The position numbers and the translations under genes are program-made. A stretch of DNA of 64,000 bases from Mycobacterium gordonae (GTDB lineage: Bacteria; Actinomycetota; Actinomycetes; Mycobacteriales; Mycobacteriaceae). Below are positions 32,836-41,804 of this stretch, piece by piece (within the stretch, counting starts at the first letter, position 1; the number at the start of each line of letters is the position of its first letter). Location: contig NZ_CP070973.1 in the NCBI RefSeq assembly GCF_017086405.1, positions 5,612,739 through 5,676,738 on the forward strand, read 5' to 3'. The notes below the pieces were generated by a model. It was not told where the DNA came from, did not search any database, and saw only the letters and a program-made list of their open reading frames with translations.

Positions 32836-34188
32836 ATGACGGATGTCGACTATTGCGTCGTCGGAGCGGGCTTCGCAGGACTGACCGCGGCGCTGCGCCT
32901 GAAGCAGGCCGGCCACTCGGTGGCGTTGCTGGAGGCCCGCGATCGCGTGGGCGGGCGCACGTTCACCGTGACCCGCGACGACGGGGTGTGGATCGACCGC
33001 GGCGGTGCGTGGATCGGGCCGGGCCAGGACCGGATCTATGCGCTGATGCAGGAATTCGGGGTGCCGGAATACAAGCAGCACAACGACGGCGACGCCATGA
33101 TGATCATCGACGGCAAGAAGCGCCGCTACGGCGGCAAGCTGCCCTGGTCGATGAGTCCGTGGGCGGTCGCCAACCTCGGCGTGGGCCTGATGAGCGTCGA
33201 GCAGATGTGCAGGACGATTCCACGCGAGGCGCCCTGGGAGGCCGCGGAGGCTGCCGAATGGGACCGGATGAGCGTCGGCGACTGGCTGGAGCGCAACGTG
33301 TTGTCCGAGCCGGCCCGCGAGATGCTGGACATGCTGCTGGGCGGCACCTACACCGCAACGGCATCCGAGGTGTCGTTGTTATGGATGTTGTTGCAGATGT
33401 CCTCGGGTGGTGGCCCCATGTTCGTCATCTCGGGCAAGGGCGGCGCGCAGGACGCGAGGCCGGTCGGCGGGATGGGCGCCATCTATCGCCCGATGGTGGC
33501 TCAACTGGGTGACGCGCTGCACTTGTCGCGGCCGGTTCGGACTGTCATCCAGGACGTCGACGGGGTTACCGTTCAATCGGACGGGTTCGCCGTACGCGCG
33601 CACCGGGCCATCGTGGCGATCCCGATGGCCATCGCCAGTTCGATCTTCTACGAACCCGCCCTGCCGGTGGACCGGACCTTCCTCCATCAGCGCATGCCCA
33701 GCGGCGCCGTCATCAAGACCTCCGTCATCTACGACGAACCGTTCTGGCGCGCCGACGGATTGTCCGGCCAGTCCGCGGCGCCGGGAACGCCGGCCACCCT
33801 GACCATCGATGCGTGCACCGACACCGGAAGTCCGGGGATCCTGTGCGCGATCACCGAGGGACCCGCAGCCCGACGGCTGACCGATCTCAGCGAGCCCGAC
33901 CGCAAAGCACTCATCATCGGCGAACTCGTCGACAGATTCGGCCAAAGAGCAGGTGCACCGGTGGAATACCACGAGCAGAACTGGTCGCTCGAACGTTATT
34001 CCGGCGGCGGAATGATCAGCCACACAACCACCGGCGTCCTCACCGAATACGGCCGCGCCCTGCGCGCTCCGTGCGGGCGGGTGCACTGGGCCGGTACCGA
34101 GAGCTCAGCCGTCATGTGCGGGTGGATCGACGGCGCGATCCGCTCCGGCGAGCGCGCCGCGGCCGAAGCGGTTGCGGCGCAAACCTAA
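32836..34188 (+). CDS. aofH: Flavin amine oxidase (AofH-like)
   Basis: This 450-residue FAD protein is of the monoamine-oxidase family. The dinucleotide motif VVGAGFAGLTAALRL is at about residues 7-21, ARDRVGGRT follows, and the C-terminal FAD segment is GRVHWAGTESS with GWIDGAIRSGERAA. It oxidises primary or other amines to aldehydes with release of hydrogen peroxide. M. tuberculosis AofH (Rv3170) has nearly the same length. The start ATG 32836 is preceded by GAGGAGTGGGGC. It is a single gene with its own promoter in the 127 bp after prpC. The substrate is unknown. Confidence 0.85.
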   Translation: MTDVDYCVVGAGFAGLTAALRLKQAGHSVALLEARDRVGGRTFTVTRDDGVWIDRGGAWIGPGQDRIYALMQEFGVPEYKQHNDGDAMMIIDGKKRRYGGKLPWSMSPWAVANLGVGLMSVEQMCRTIPREAPWEAAEAAEWDRMSVGDWLERNVLSEPAREMLDMLLGGTYTATASEVSLLWMLLQMSSGGGPMFVISGKGGAQDARPVGGMGAIYRPMVAQLGDALHLSRPVRTVIQDVDGVTVQSDGFAVRAHRAIVAIPMAIASSIFYEPALPVDRTFLHQRMPSGAVIKTSVIYDEPFWRADGLSGQSAAPGTPATLTIDACTDTGSPGILCAITEGPAARRLTDLSEPDRKALIIGELVDRFGQRAGAPVEYHEQNWSLERYSGGGMISHTTTGVLTEYGRALRAPCGRVHWAGTESSAVMCGWIDGAIRSGERAAAEAVAAQT

Positions 34189-34418
34189 TCAATCTCGGTA
34201 GGCGGGACCGCGCTGGGCGGCCCTGCGTCACGCGTGGGCGGGCCCCGCCCCGCGAGCGCCCCCGCAATGCCAGCCACCGCGGCATGGCACTGGCAACACG
34301 CGCGCGCTCGGACCCAGAGGCCCAGACCAGCGCCACCACGCCGGCGAGGCCGGTGCCGCAGCAATGGCGGCCTGTTGCCCGGTCAGGACGCCAACACCGG
34401 GGCGGCCTGACTCGCCGG

Positions 34419-34928
34419 CTACCCGGCTTGCTTGGCCGGCGGCCGGTAGAAGATCAGCAACTGTCCGATGGCCCCGGCCAGGCCCAGCCCGACCGAGATG
34501 GCCAGACCCTGCCAGCCGTCCAACCAGTTCTTGCCGAAGACCAGGTGATCCAGGCTGAGCTTGCCGGCGCCCAGGGTTGCGACCACCACGGCGGTGACCG
34601 CCAACACCAGGTTGTACTCCCAGCCCTCCTTGACGATGAAGAAGCCGTTGGCCCGGTGCACGGTCCAGGCCGCGACCACCATCAGCGAGACGAAACCCGC
34701 CGCCGGGATCGGCGTCAGCAGACCGGCCGCCAGCCCCAGGCCCGCCGCCGTCTCCGTGGTCGCGGCGACGGTGGCGTGGAACTTGCCCGGCTTCATTCCG
34801 ATGCTCTCGAACCAGCGCGCGGTACCCGGGATCCGTCCGCCGCCGAAGAACTTGTTCAAGCCGTGCGCTGCCAGGGTCAGACCCAGCACCAGGCGCAGAA
34901 TCAGCAACGCGACGTCATAGGGAGTCAT
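34419..34928 (-). CDS. DoxX-family membrane protein
   Basis: This is a 169-residue four-helix membrane protein. VALLILRLVLGLTLAAHGLNKFF is the first helix with the family HGxxKxF signature. GGGRIPGTARWFESIGM follows, then three more hydrophobic helices (AAGFVSLMVVAAWTVH, LVLAVTAVVVATLGAG, LAISVGLGLAGAIGQLLIF). DoxX proteins are linked to thiol stress defence and quinone-coupled oxidation, but this one stands alone. I use ATG 34928 (MTPYDVALL); the frame is open upstream but is not conserved in character. The 230 bp between aofH and this gene contain only GC-rich, hairpin-prone sequence. Confidence 0.9.
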   Translation of the reverse strand: MTPYDVALLILRLVLGLTLAAHGLNKFFGGGRIPGTARWFESIGMKPGKFHATVAATTETAAGLGLAAGLLTPIPAAGFVSLMVVAAWTVHRANGFFIVKEGWEYNLVLAVTAVVVATLGAGKLSLDHLVFGKNWLDGWQGLAISVGLGLAGAIGQLLIFYRPPAKQAG

Positions 34929-35028
34929 ACCTTCCAAGCTAACGGGTTCCCAACACCGGCGAACAGCCGAGCCCACCGATCGATATGGGACCATTGCGGG
35001 CGTTCCGGCAACGACGAGGGGGTGCATC

Positions 35029-36651
35029 TTGGCTGGTGTCGCAGACGGCCGGCACTCCCCCACGGGCGCGTTGGAAGACGCCGTGGTGGTGCTGGACGGC
35101 CGATCGCTTCACCCGCGCGAGATCCTCGGCAACAAAGGCCACGGTATCGACACCATGCGCCGGAACAACCTGCCGGTCCCCCCCGCGTTCTGCATCACCA
35201 CCGAGGTCGGTCTGCGTTATCTCACCGAACCCGGGCCTACCATCGACGCGATCTGGTCCGACGTGCTCGATCGGATGAGCTGGCTGGAAGAGCAGACTTC
35301 CCGCACCTTCGGACGAGGACCGCGTCCGCTGCTGGTCAGCGTGCGCTCCGGGGCCACCCAATCGATGCCCGGCATGATGGACACGATCCTGGACCTGGGA
35401 ATCAACGACGACGTCGAGCGGGCCCTGGCAGAGCAGGGCTCGGTAGAGTTCGCCCGCGACACGCGCCGCCGGTTCACCAGCATGTACCGACGCATCGTGG
35501 CGGGCGATCCGGACCCGTCCGACGACCCGTACACGCAGCTGCGGGCAGGTATCGAGGCGGTGTTCGCCTCCTGGAACTCCCCGCGCGCGCTCGCCTACCG
35601 CGATCACTACAACCGTGACGAACGTCAGGGCACCGCGGTGGTGGTGCAGGCGATGGTGTTCGGCAACCAGGCGGCGAAGTCCGGCGCCGGCGTGCTGACG
35701 TCGCGCAACCCGATCACCGGAGCCAACGAACCCTTCGGTGAGTGGTTGCCCGGCGGCCAAGGCGACGACGTGGTGTCGGGCCTGGTCGACGTCGAACCGA
35801 TCACCGCACTGCGCGACGAGCAACCCGCCGTTTTCGACGAGCTGATGGACGCCGCCCGCAGCCTCGAACGGCTCAATTCCGACGTACAGGAGATCGAATT
35901 CACCGTCGAAGACGGCAGACTCTGGCTGCTGCAGACCCGCGCCGCCGAACGGTCCGCACAGGCCGCGGCGCGCCTGGCACTGCAATTACGCCACGAGGGG
36001 CTGATCGACGACGTCGAAACACTGCGCCGGGTCACCCCGGCCGACGTCGAAGCCGTGCTGAAGCCGTCGCTGCAGCCCGAAACCCGTTTCAGCGCAGCAC
36101 TTCTGGCTAAAGGACTGCCGGCCTGTCCGGGTGTGGTGACGGGCACCGCCTATACCGACGTCGACGAAGCGCTCGATGCCGCCGACCGGGGTGAGCCGGT
36201 GATCCTGGTCCGCGACCACACCCGGCCCGAAGACGTGCTGGGCATGTTGGCCGCACAGGGCATTGTCACCGAAGTGGGCGGGCCCGCCAGCCACGCGGCC
36301 GTCGTCAGCCGGGAACTCGGGCGGGTAGCGGTAGTGGGCTGTGGCCTCGGGGTCGCCGCATCGCTAGCCGGTCGCCAGATCACGGTCGACGGGTACGCAG
36401 GCGAAGTGCGCCAAGGGATTCTGAGTCTGACGGCATGGTCGGAAGACGACACGCCCGAGTTGCGGGAGCTGGCCGAGATCGCGCTGCGGGTGAGCCCGCT
36501 GCGGGCACACACCAGTGGCGAACATCCACGGCTCGACGACGTTTCCGACGCGGCGGTACGGGCAGCCCTGGCGGCCGGACAAACCGACGTGGTGTCGGTG
36601 AAACCACTGATCACCATGTTGAACGCGATCCGGATGCAGGTCGGCTCATGA
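35029..36651 (+). CDS. ppdK: PEP-utilising/PPDK-like protein lacking the C-terminal barrel
   Basis: This 540-residue protein resembles pyruvate phosphate dikinase in its first two domains. The ATP-grasp N-terminus has GNKGHGIDTMRRNNLPVPPAF, SVRSGATQSMPGMMDTILDLG and AKSGAGVLTSRNP. The swivelling phosphohistidine domain has GGPASHAAVVSRELG. Full PPDK is about 870 residues; the PEP/pyruvate-binding barrel is missing here, as in M. tuberculosis Rv1127c (490 residues). It can thus be expected to autophosphorylate from ATP but not bind pyruvate in the normal way. The start is TTG 35029 after GAGGGGG. It overlaps the next gene by four bases. Confidence 0.88.
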   Translation: MAGVADGRHSPTGALEDAVVVLDGRSLHPREILGNKGHGIDTMRRNNLPVPPAFCITTEVGLRYLTEPGPTIDAIWSDVLDRMSWLEEQTSRTFGRGPRPLLVSVRSGATQSMPGMMDTILDLGINDDVERALAEQGSVEFARDTRRRFTSMYRRIVAGDPDPSDDPYTQLRAGIEAVFASWNSPRALAYRDHYNRDERQGTAVVVQAMVFGNQAAKSGAGVLTSRNPITGANEPFGEWLPGGQGDDVVSGLVDVEPITALRDEQPAVFDELMDAARSLERLNSDVQEIEFTVEDGRLWLLQTRAAERSAQAAARLALQLRHEGLIDDVETLRRVTPADVEAVLKPSLQPETRFSAALLAKGLPACPGVVTGTAYTDVDEALDAADRGEPVILVRDHTRPEDVLGMLAAQGIVTEVGGPASHAAVVSRELGRVAVVGCGLGVAASLAGRQITVDGYAGEVRQGILSLTAWSEDDTPELRELAEIALRVSPLRAHTSGEHPRLDDVSDAAVRAALAAGQTDVVSVKPLITMLNAIRMQVGS

Positions 36652-37253
36652 TCAATCTACAAGTGCTGCAAGCTGTTCGGTTGAAGGGCCGGGTCAGCCC
36701 CGCCGACCTGGCCAGCACGTTGGGCGCCGACGGTCCGCTGATCGATGACGCGCTGCACCGGCTTTCCGAAGAGGGTTTGCTGATCGAGGGTCCCATCCTG
36801 CGGATCACCCCCGACGGGCGTGCCCGCCTCGCCGAATTGCTCGCCGCCGAACGCCGGGGTGTCGATTCCGCAGCGATCGACGCCGCGTACCGCGAGTTCC
36901 GCTCCGTCAACGCCGATTTCAAGGCACTGGTCACGGACTGGCAACTCAGGGACGGCCAACCCAATGACCACCGGGACCCCGAATACGACGCCGCCGTGCT
37001 GGCCCGGCTCGATGACGTACACGGGCGGTTGGCGCCGGTCGTCGCGGCGGTCACCGCGCAGCTGCCTCGCCTGCGCGGCTACCCGGCGAAACTGGCCGCG
37101 GCGCTGGATAAGGTGAAGGCCGGCGACATCGTCTGGCTGACAAGACCACTCATCGACTCCTACCACACCGTGTGGTTCGAGCTCCACGAAGAGCTGATCC
37201 TGGCCGCCGGTCTGACCCGGGAGCAGGCAGCCAGATCCGGTGACGCACAGTAG
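36648..37253 (+). CDS. Rv1126c-like protein with N-terminal winged-helix-like domain
   Basis: This 201-residue protein of unknown function is translationally coupled to ppdK (ATGA, 36648-36651). The first 70 residues look like a winged helix: LQVLQAVRLKGRVSPADLA, PLIDDALHRLSEEGLL, then the wing GPILRITPDGRARL. The rest is helical with FRSVNADFKALVTDWQ and a C-terminal SYHTVWFELHEELILAAG. The same gene pair exists in M. tuberculosis (Rv1127c-Rv1126c). It may bind or regulate the PpdK-like protein, or be its phosphoacceptor; the sequence does not show which. Confidence 0.85.
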   Translation: MINLQVLQAVRLKGRVSPADLASTLGADGPLIDDALHRLSEEGLLIEGPILRITPDGRARLAELLAAERRGVDSAAIDAAYREFRSVNADFKALVTDWQLRDGQPNDHRDPEYDAAVLARLDDVHGRLAPVVAAVTAQLPRLRGYPAKLAAALDKVKAGDIVWLTRPLIDSYHTVWFELHEELILAAGLTREQAARSGDAQ

Positions 37254-37254
37254 C

Positions 37255-38496
37255 TCAGAGGGCCGCGTCTAGTAACCGCAGATAGCCGTCCACGTCCGGT
37301 ACCGCCGACGGCGCCGCGTGGACGCTGATCGCGACGGTGTCGCCGATGCCGTGTACCCCGTGCGTCAGACCCATCATCGGGGAAAGACCCGGATAGCCCG
37401 CCGTCAGCACCACCGGGACGCCACCGAAGTGCAGATCGGCGACACCACGGTGCACGCTGGACACCACCGTATTGCCGGATACCTGCTCCGCCCGCACATC
37501 GGCATCGAATTGGCTGACGCCCCAACGCAACAGCATGGCGGGCACGGCGGCGAAAGCCTCATCGGAGGCACGGGTGGCCGGATGCTCGAAGCGGCGCCGG
37601 CCGTTGGACAGGTCGGTGACGATCCGTGACACCCGATCGTCGGGGCCGAGTTCCGGGTACAGCCCCACGACGACGTTTCCGAAATGGTTGAAGCCCAACG
37701 GCTTACCCGGCTTGGCCATCGGCACCTCCGCCGCCGACGAGGCGGCAGCGGGGCCGAGTAGATCCGAGAGCGCGGTGGATATCGCGGACAATACCGCCAC
37801 CGTGACCGTCGGCCCGGCCAGTTCCCCGCGTCGTCGGACCAGTGTGCGCATCAGCCGCGCTCCGGTGGGCCGGGAGTTGGTGGCCAGCAGCGGCCGCGAC
37901 CCCAGCGTGGGCGCCAGCACCCCGTCGTCGGTGTCGCGGACGAACCGGCGGTGGGCACGGGCCGCGACCACACCCCGCCAGGGAAGAAATCCCGCCCGGG
38001 TCCGCACGACCGGCACAGGCTGCTGCCGGCCGAACAACCAGGCCGCCATGGCCGACGCCCGAGCCCCGTCGGCGAGCGCATGCGCGATCTGCAACACGGC
38101 GACGACACCCGCGTCCCGGACGCCGGGAATACCGCGCACGGGCGCGAAAATATGGACTTGCCAGGCTTTTTCGCGAATATCCAGCTGGCTACCGGTCAGC
38201 TCGGCCACGGCGTCCAGGCAGCCCGCCCAGCCGTCACCGGCCACATCGCGCCGCGCGACCCGCCCGGCTTCGACCGGGGCGTGCACCCACCGCGGATAGG
38301 TCAGCGGGCTGCCGTCGTCCACCACCAGGCCCAGGTCCGCGCATGCGCGGGCACGGCGCACCACCTGCGCCATCGCACCGTCGAGATCGTCAGGTTCGCC
38401 GCCGAACGCGTACAGCAGGAACTCGTCGTTGGGAATCTTGGCCGACATCCAGTAAAACTGCGCGTCGACGGCGGCCATCCGCTGCCCAGCGGCCAC
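37255..38496 (-). CDS. WS/DGAT-like acyltransferase-fold protein (Rv1125-like)
   Basis: This 413-residue protein has the layout of wax ester synthase/diacylglycerol acyltransferases: MAAVDAQFYWMSAKI near the start, QIAHALADGARAS in place of the usual HHxxxDG, and a C-terminal half with FNHFGNVVVGLYPELG and VPVVLTAGYPGLSPMMGLTH. The catalytic His-His pair is altered (A-H in IAHALADG), so acyltransferase activity is doubtful. GTG 38496 overlaps the ephC stop by one base (TAGTG); ATG 38478 is an alternative start. It is convergent with the Rv1126c-like gene, with 1 bp between them. Gene order ephC-Rv1125 is conserved with M. tuberculosis. Confidence 0.75.
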   Translation of the reverse strand: MAAGQRMAAVDAQFYWMSAKIPNDEFLLYAFGGEPDDLDGAMAQVVRRARACADLGLVVDDGSPLTYPRWVHAPVEAGRVARRDVAGDGWAGCLDAVAELTGSQLDIREKAWQVHIFAPVRGIPGVRDAGVVAVLQIAHALADGARASAMAAWLFGRQQPVPVVRTRAGFLPWRGVVAARAHRRFVRDTDDGVLAPTLGSRPLLATNSRPTGARLMRTLVRRRGELAGPTVTVAVLSAISTALSDLLGPAAASSAAEVPMAKPGKPLGFNHFGNVVVGLYPELGPDDRVSRIVTDLSNGRRRFEHPATRASDEAFAAVPAMLLRWGVSQFDADVRAEQVSGNTVVSSVHRGVADLHFGGVPVVLTAGYPGLSPMMGLTHGVHGIGDTVAISVHAAPSAVPDVDGYLRLLDAAL

Positions 38497-39407
38497 TACT
38501 TGGGATCGGCGGAGCCGATGAATGACAGGACCAACTCGGCAACCCGGTCGGGCTGCTCAAGCTGCAGGAAGTGGCCGGCGTTCGACACGATGGACACATC
38601 GCTGCCAAGCGGCAGGATGGGTTTCACCCAGTGCGCGAAAGCCGATGTCATGCAACCGTCGTCGCGACCATGCAGGTACAGGGTCGGCAGCCTCGGTGGC
38701 TCGGTCCAATACCGGTGCAATTCTGCGTACTGCGCGGGCGGGCGGGTATTTCGGATCGTGGCGCGGTAATAGCCCAGCGCCGCGCGCCAGCTTTCCGGCG
38801 TCCCGATCGCGGCGTCGACGTGGCGCAGGTCCTCCTCGGCGCGATAGCCCGGCGACCACCGCCGCCACAGCAGCGGCACTACCCATGATGCGGACCGTTC
38901 CGGCAGGAACGGCAGCTGGAAGTAGCTGATGTACCAGCTACGCAGCAGCTGACGCGAGAGCTCGGCGGCGAGCCTGCCGCGATCGGGAAGCCGGCCCAGC
39001 GGCCGGAAGGCGCCCGACGGCGGCACCGACATGATCACCGCCTTGACGAAAGGGCTGTCCGGCATCGCGGCCAGGCCGGTGGCGGCGATCGCCCCCCAGT
39101 CGTGACCGATCACCACGTCGCGTGCAGAGCCGCCCGCCGCCGTGCGCACCCGCAATGCGTCGTGCATCAGGGCGCCGACATGGTAGCTCCCGTCCACCGG
39201 GATGGCCGACGGCGCGTACCCGCGCATGAACGGCGCCACCACCCGCCAGCCGGACCTCGCCAGCATCGGCGCGAACTTGCGCCAGCCATAGGCGGTGTCG
39301 GGAAAACCGTGCAGGCACAACGCGATCGGGCCATCGGCGGGCCCCCACGTAAGGGCCTTCAGGTCTCCGTTGGAGCCCTTGACGTCGATCCACCGTGGTT
39401 CAGACAA
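38496..39407 (-). CDS. ephC: Epoxide hydrolase, alpha/beta fold (EphC-like)
   Basis: This 303-residue alpha/beta hydrolase has the epoxide-hydrolase active site. The oxyanion loop is HGFP (LCLHGFPDTAYGW), the nucleophile Asp is in GHDWGA, Tyr candidates lie in SWYISYFQLPFLPE, and the acid Asp in LHGRDDGCM and His in NAGHFLQLEQP complete the triad. It would add water to an epoxide to give a diol. I start at TTG 39407, five bases after AGGAG; the longer frame to 39470 lacks a ribosome-binding site. It is co-transcribed with the WS/DGAT-like gene. Confidence 0.88.
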   Translation of the reverse strand: MSEPRWIDVKGSNGDLKALTWGPADGPIALCLHGFPDTAYGWRKFAPMLARSGWRVVAPFMRGYAPSAIPVDGSYHVGALMHDALRVRTAAGGSARDVVIGHDWGAIAATGLAAMPDSPFVKAVIMSVPPSGAFRPLGRLPDRGRLAAELSRQLLRSWYISYFQLPFLPERSASWVVPLLWRRWSPGYRAEEDLRHVDAAIGTPESWRAALGYYRATIRNTRPPAQYAELHRYWTEPPRLPTLYLHGRDDGCMTSAFAHWVKPILPLGSDVSIVSNAGHFLQLEQPDRVAELVLSFIGSADPK

Positions 39408-39590
39408 CTCGACTCCTGTTCGCCGTGGACAGCCCGCTCCGTCCAACGTAACGGGCCGCACGGGGGACAAGAAGCCCGTCGATCGGGGGACACGGATTTC
39501 CTCCCCCGTTGTAGCCGCTCGGTCGACAGACCGCAGCGCCTGTGCACGGGAGTCTTGATGCAGGGCGCAGAGGGAGGAGCAGCAACGATA

Positions 39591-40631
39591 ATGTTCGCCG
39601 CCTTACCACCGGAGATCAACTCCATTCGCATGTACACCGAGCCGGGTGCCGGCTCCATGTTGGCCGCCGCAACGGCCCGGAAGCAGCTCACCGCCGATCT
39701 CGATTCGACGGCCGCTTCGTTCGACGCGGTGATCACCGACCTGATCGGCGGGCCGTGGCTGAGCCTGGCCGCGACGACCATGGCCGCCGCCGCCGTGCCG
39801 TGGCGCGGGTGGCTCAACGCCACCGCCGAACAGGCAGCACAGGCTTCCGAGCAGGCCCGGGCGGCCGTCGCGGCCTACCAAACGGCCTACCAAACGGCCT
39901 ACCAAAGGGCCTATGCGATGACGGTTCCACCGGCGCTGGTCGCCGCCAACCGCGCTGAGCTCGCGACTCTGACCGCCACCAACTTCATCGGCAAGAACAC
40001 GCCGGCGATTGCCGCGACCGAAGCCCACTACGGCGAGATGTGGGCGCAGGACGCGACCACGACGTACACCTACGCCGCCGCCTCGACCGCCGCCAGCACA
40101 CTTACCCCCTTCACCGCGCCACCACAGTCGGTGAACCCGGCCGGGCCGGCCACGCAGGCGGTCGCGCAGGCCGGCGTGGGCTCGGTGGGCTCGGTGGGCT
40201 CGGTGGGCTCGGTGGGCTCGGTGGGCTCGGTGGGCTCGGTGGGCTCGGTGGGCTCGGAGAGGGTCAACGCGCTGTCCCGATTGATGAGCACCATCCCCAA
40301 CCTGCTGGGCGGCATCGGATGGTCGGGGCTTCCAGCATGGGTCAGCGATCTGCGAACCTTGGTAAGCGTCTTCGGCGCCCCGTTCTTCACCACCACCGCC
40401 CTGGCGGGCCTGGGGATGCCGATGATGTCGACGCTGAAGGGCCTGTTCCCCGCGGCAGCCGCCAGCCGTCAGGGCGCCTCCGCCGGTGCCGCGGTCCGCG
40501 CCCTGGACAGCATCCGTCCGGAACGCCTGCTAGGCAGGCTGCCACTGACCCAGCTGTCCGCTCGACCCATGACGACGTCGGAGTCCCTACTCGAACTCCC
40601 CACCCTGCGAATCCTTCCGGAGATCGGCTGA
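39591..40631 (+). CDS. PPE family protein
   Basis: This is a 346-residue PPE protein exported by an ESX system. The PPE domain covers about residues 1-180: FAALPPEINSIRMYTEPGAG with the Pro-Pro-Glu, GPWLSLAATTMAAAAVPW, and ATNFIGKNTPAIAATEAHYGEMWAQD. Start ATG 39591 gives the standard N-terminus. Two repeats are inserted: a 12-bp triplication giving AYQTAYQTAYQRAYAM in a helix that is normally shorter, and nine Val-Gly-Ser units (40176-40256). The C-terminal part lacks the SVP or MPTR signatures. Its stop overlaps the ATG of a TetR gene (TGATG), and no PE partner is adjacent. Confidence 0.93.
   Translation: MFAALPPEINSIRMYTEPGAGSMLAAATARKQLTADLDSTAASFDAVITDLIGGPWLSLAATTMAAAAVPWRGWLNATAEQAAQASEQARAAVAAYQTAYQTAYQRAYAMTVPPALVAANRAELATLTATNFIGKNTPAIAATEAHYGEMWAQDATTTYTYAAASTAASTLTPFTAPPQSVNPAGPATQAVAQAGVGSVGSVGSVGSVGSVGSVGSVGSVGSERVNALSRLMSTIPNLLGGIGWSGLPAWVSDLRTLVSVFGAPFFTTTALAGLGMPMMSTLKGLFPAAAASRQGASAGAAVRALDSIRPERLLGRLPLTQLSARPMTTSESLLELPTLRILPEIG
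40176..40256 (+). repeat. Nine tandem copies of GTGGGCTCG in the PPE gene
   Basis: There are nine perfect 9-bp units encoding Val-Gly-Ser each, after the PPE domain. Being in frame, changes in copy number alter the length of a flexible linker without breaking the gene. The array is typical of slippage. Confidence 0.95.
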
Positions 40632-41227
40632 TGACAAACATGACTTCCACAAGGGCCCGCCGCTGGGCCAAGACCGATGCGACCCAGCGCCGGATCGTCG
40701 ACGCCGCCACCCAGGTATTCGCCACCAAGGGCTATACCGCGGCGACGATCGCCGAAGTGGTCACCAACTCGGGGGCCAGCATCGGCAGCATCTACCACCA
40801 CTTCGGCGGCAAGAGCGAGTTGTTCACGGCGATCTTCGACCAGATCGCCGACACCGTGGAACAACGCATCCGGGCGGCGGTAGGTGGACCGGGCACCGTC
40901 GCCGCCGACCCTCGGCGCGTCTTTCAGCTGCACGTACGGGCCTACCTCACCGGCATGTGGGAGAACCGTCATGCGGCCCGGGTCCTGTCGTCCGGGGATA
41001 CCCCGCCCGGCTTCGAAGTGACCCGCCGCAAGCGACTGGCCTCGGTACTGCACAACTGGGTGGAAATGCTGGAACTGGACACCTCACCGCGCAACCAACT
41101 GATGGTCCGCGTTCTCATCGCGACGGTCGCCGAGTCGACGCTGATGGTCATCGGCTGCGACGATCCGGCCGAGGTACCTCCGATCGTCGAGGCCACGATC
41201 GAATGGATCGACCAAATCACGCAATGA
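40631..41227 (+). CDS. TetR-family transcriptional regulator
   Basis: This is a 198-residue TetR regulator. The DNA-binding domain is at about residues 18-65 (RRIVDAATQVFATKGYTAATIAEVVTNSGASIGSIYHHFGGKSELF). The C-terminal ligand domain is not assignable. ATG 40631 overlaps the PPE stop codon by one base, so it is likely co-translated with the PPE protein, an unusual partnership. ATG 40640 is an alternative start. It converges with the PhnB-like gene, leaving 2 bp between stops. Targets are unknown; the PPE gene promoter and the PhnB-like gene are candidates. Confidence 0.9.
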   Translation: MTNMTSTRARRWAKTDATQRRIVDAATQVFATKGYTAATIAEVVTNSGASIGSIYHHFGGKSELFTAIFDQIADTVEQRIRAAVGGPGTVAADPRRVFQLHVRAYLTGMWENRHAARVLSSGDTPPGFEVTRRKRLASVLHNWVEMLELDTSPRNQLMVRVLIATVAESTLMVIGCDDPAEVPPIVEATIEWIDQITQ

Positions 41228-41229
41228 GC

Positions 41230-41703
41230 TCACACGTCGGCGACGGCGTGCTCCAGATCGGCGACGACGATCTTGCGCATCCCGAGCATGGCCTTGGTCG
41301 CGGCGGTGGCGCGGGCAGGATCAGGATCGGCCACCAACTCATACAGCCGGTCCGGGACGATCTGCCAGCTCAGCCCGAACCGGTCTTTAAGCCAACCACA
41401 CTGCGATTCCTCACCGCCGTCGCCGAGCCGGTCCCAGTAGTAGTCGACCTCGTCCTGGTCTTTGCAGTGCACGGTGAAGGACACCGCCTCGCTGAAGGTG
41501 AACGCCGGGCCGCCGTTGATGCCGATGAACCGGGCGCCGTCCAGGACGAAGGTGCCGCTGAGCACCGCGCCCGGCTCGTAGGGGCCGGCGTCGGTGCACC
41601 GGTTGAGCTGCTCGACCCTGGAGTTGGGGAACACCGACGTGTAGAACTCGGCGGCCTCCTGAAGGTTGTTGTCGAACCACAGTGACGGAGTGATCGCCGG
41701 CAT
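41230..41703 (-). CDS. PhnB-like glyoxalase/VOC-fold protein
   Basis: This 157-residue protein is of the PhnB/3-demethylubiquinone methyltransferase-like VOC family: TPSLWFDNNLQEAAEFYTSV, GTFVLDGARFIGINGGP, SFTVHCKDQDEVDYYWDRL, CGWLKDRFGLSWQIVP. The pattern F-D-x-x-L-x-E-A-x-x-F-Y at the N-terminus and the W-x-x-D-x-F-G-x-x-W-Q block are diagnostic. The catalytic role is not established for most members. It is transcribed towards the TetR gene and divergently from the SDR operon at 41805. Confidence 0.9.
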   Translation of the reverse strand: MPAITPSLWFDNNLQEAAEFYTSVFPNSRVEQLNRCTDAGPYEPGAVLSGTFVLDGARFIGINGGPAFTFSEAVSFTVHCKDQDEVDYYWDRLGDGGEESQCGWLKDRFGLSWQIVPDRLYELVADPDPARATAATKAMLGMRKIVVADLEHAVADV

Positions 41704-41781
41704 GTTCGTCTCCTAGCTGTCGGGGTCTTTGCGGGGATAGACCCCGTCCCCCGCCGGAACTCACCGCACTTGCCGGAAAAG

Positions 41782-41795
41782 ATTACAAGTGTAAT
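41782..41795. promoter_or_regulatory. Perfect inverted repeat ATTACA-AG-TGTAAT, probable TetR operator
   Basis: Six-base arms with a two-base spacer lie 9 bp upstream of the GTG start of the five-gene operon, in an AT-rich patch of otherwise GC-rich DNA. The operon's fourth gene (44311) encodes a TetR regulator, which is the obvious candidate ligand. The closeness to the start suggests a short leader or leaderless transcript. Confidence 0.6.
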
Positions 41796-41804
41796 TATCC
41801 GTGG

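Noticed and set aside
34938..34952. KstR-like site (AACGGGTT) upstream of the DoxX gene
   Set aside because: The outer T and A required by TnnAACnnGTTnnA are missing on both sides.
40176..40256. CRISPR or regulatory repeat in the PPE gene
   Set aside because: It is a perfect 9-bp coding microsatellite giving Val-Gly-Ser, with no spacers.
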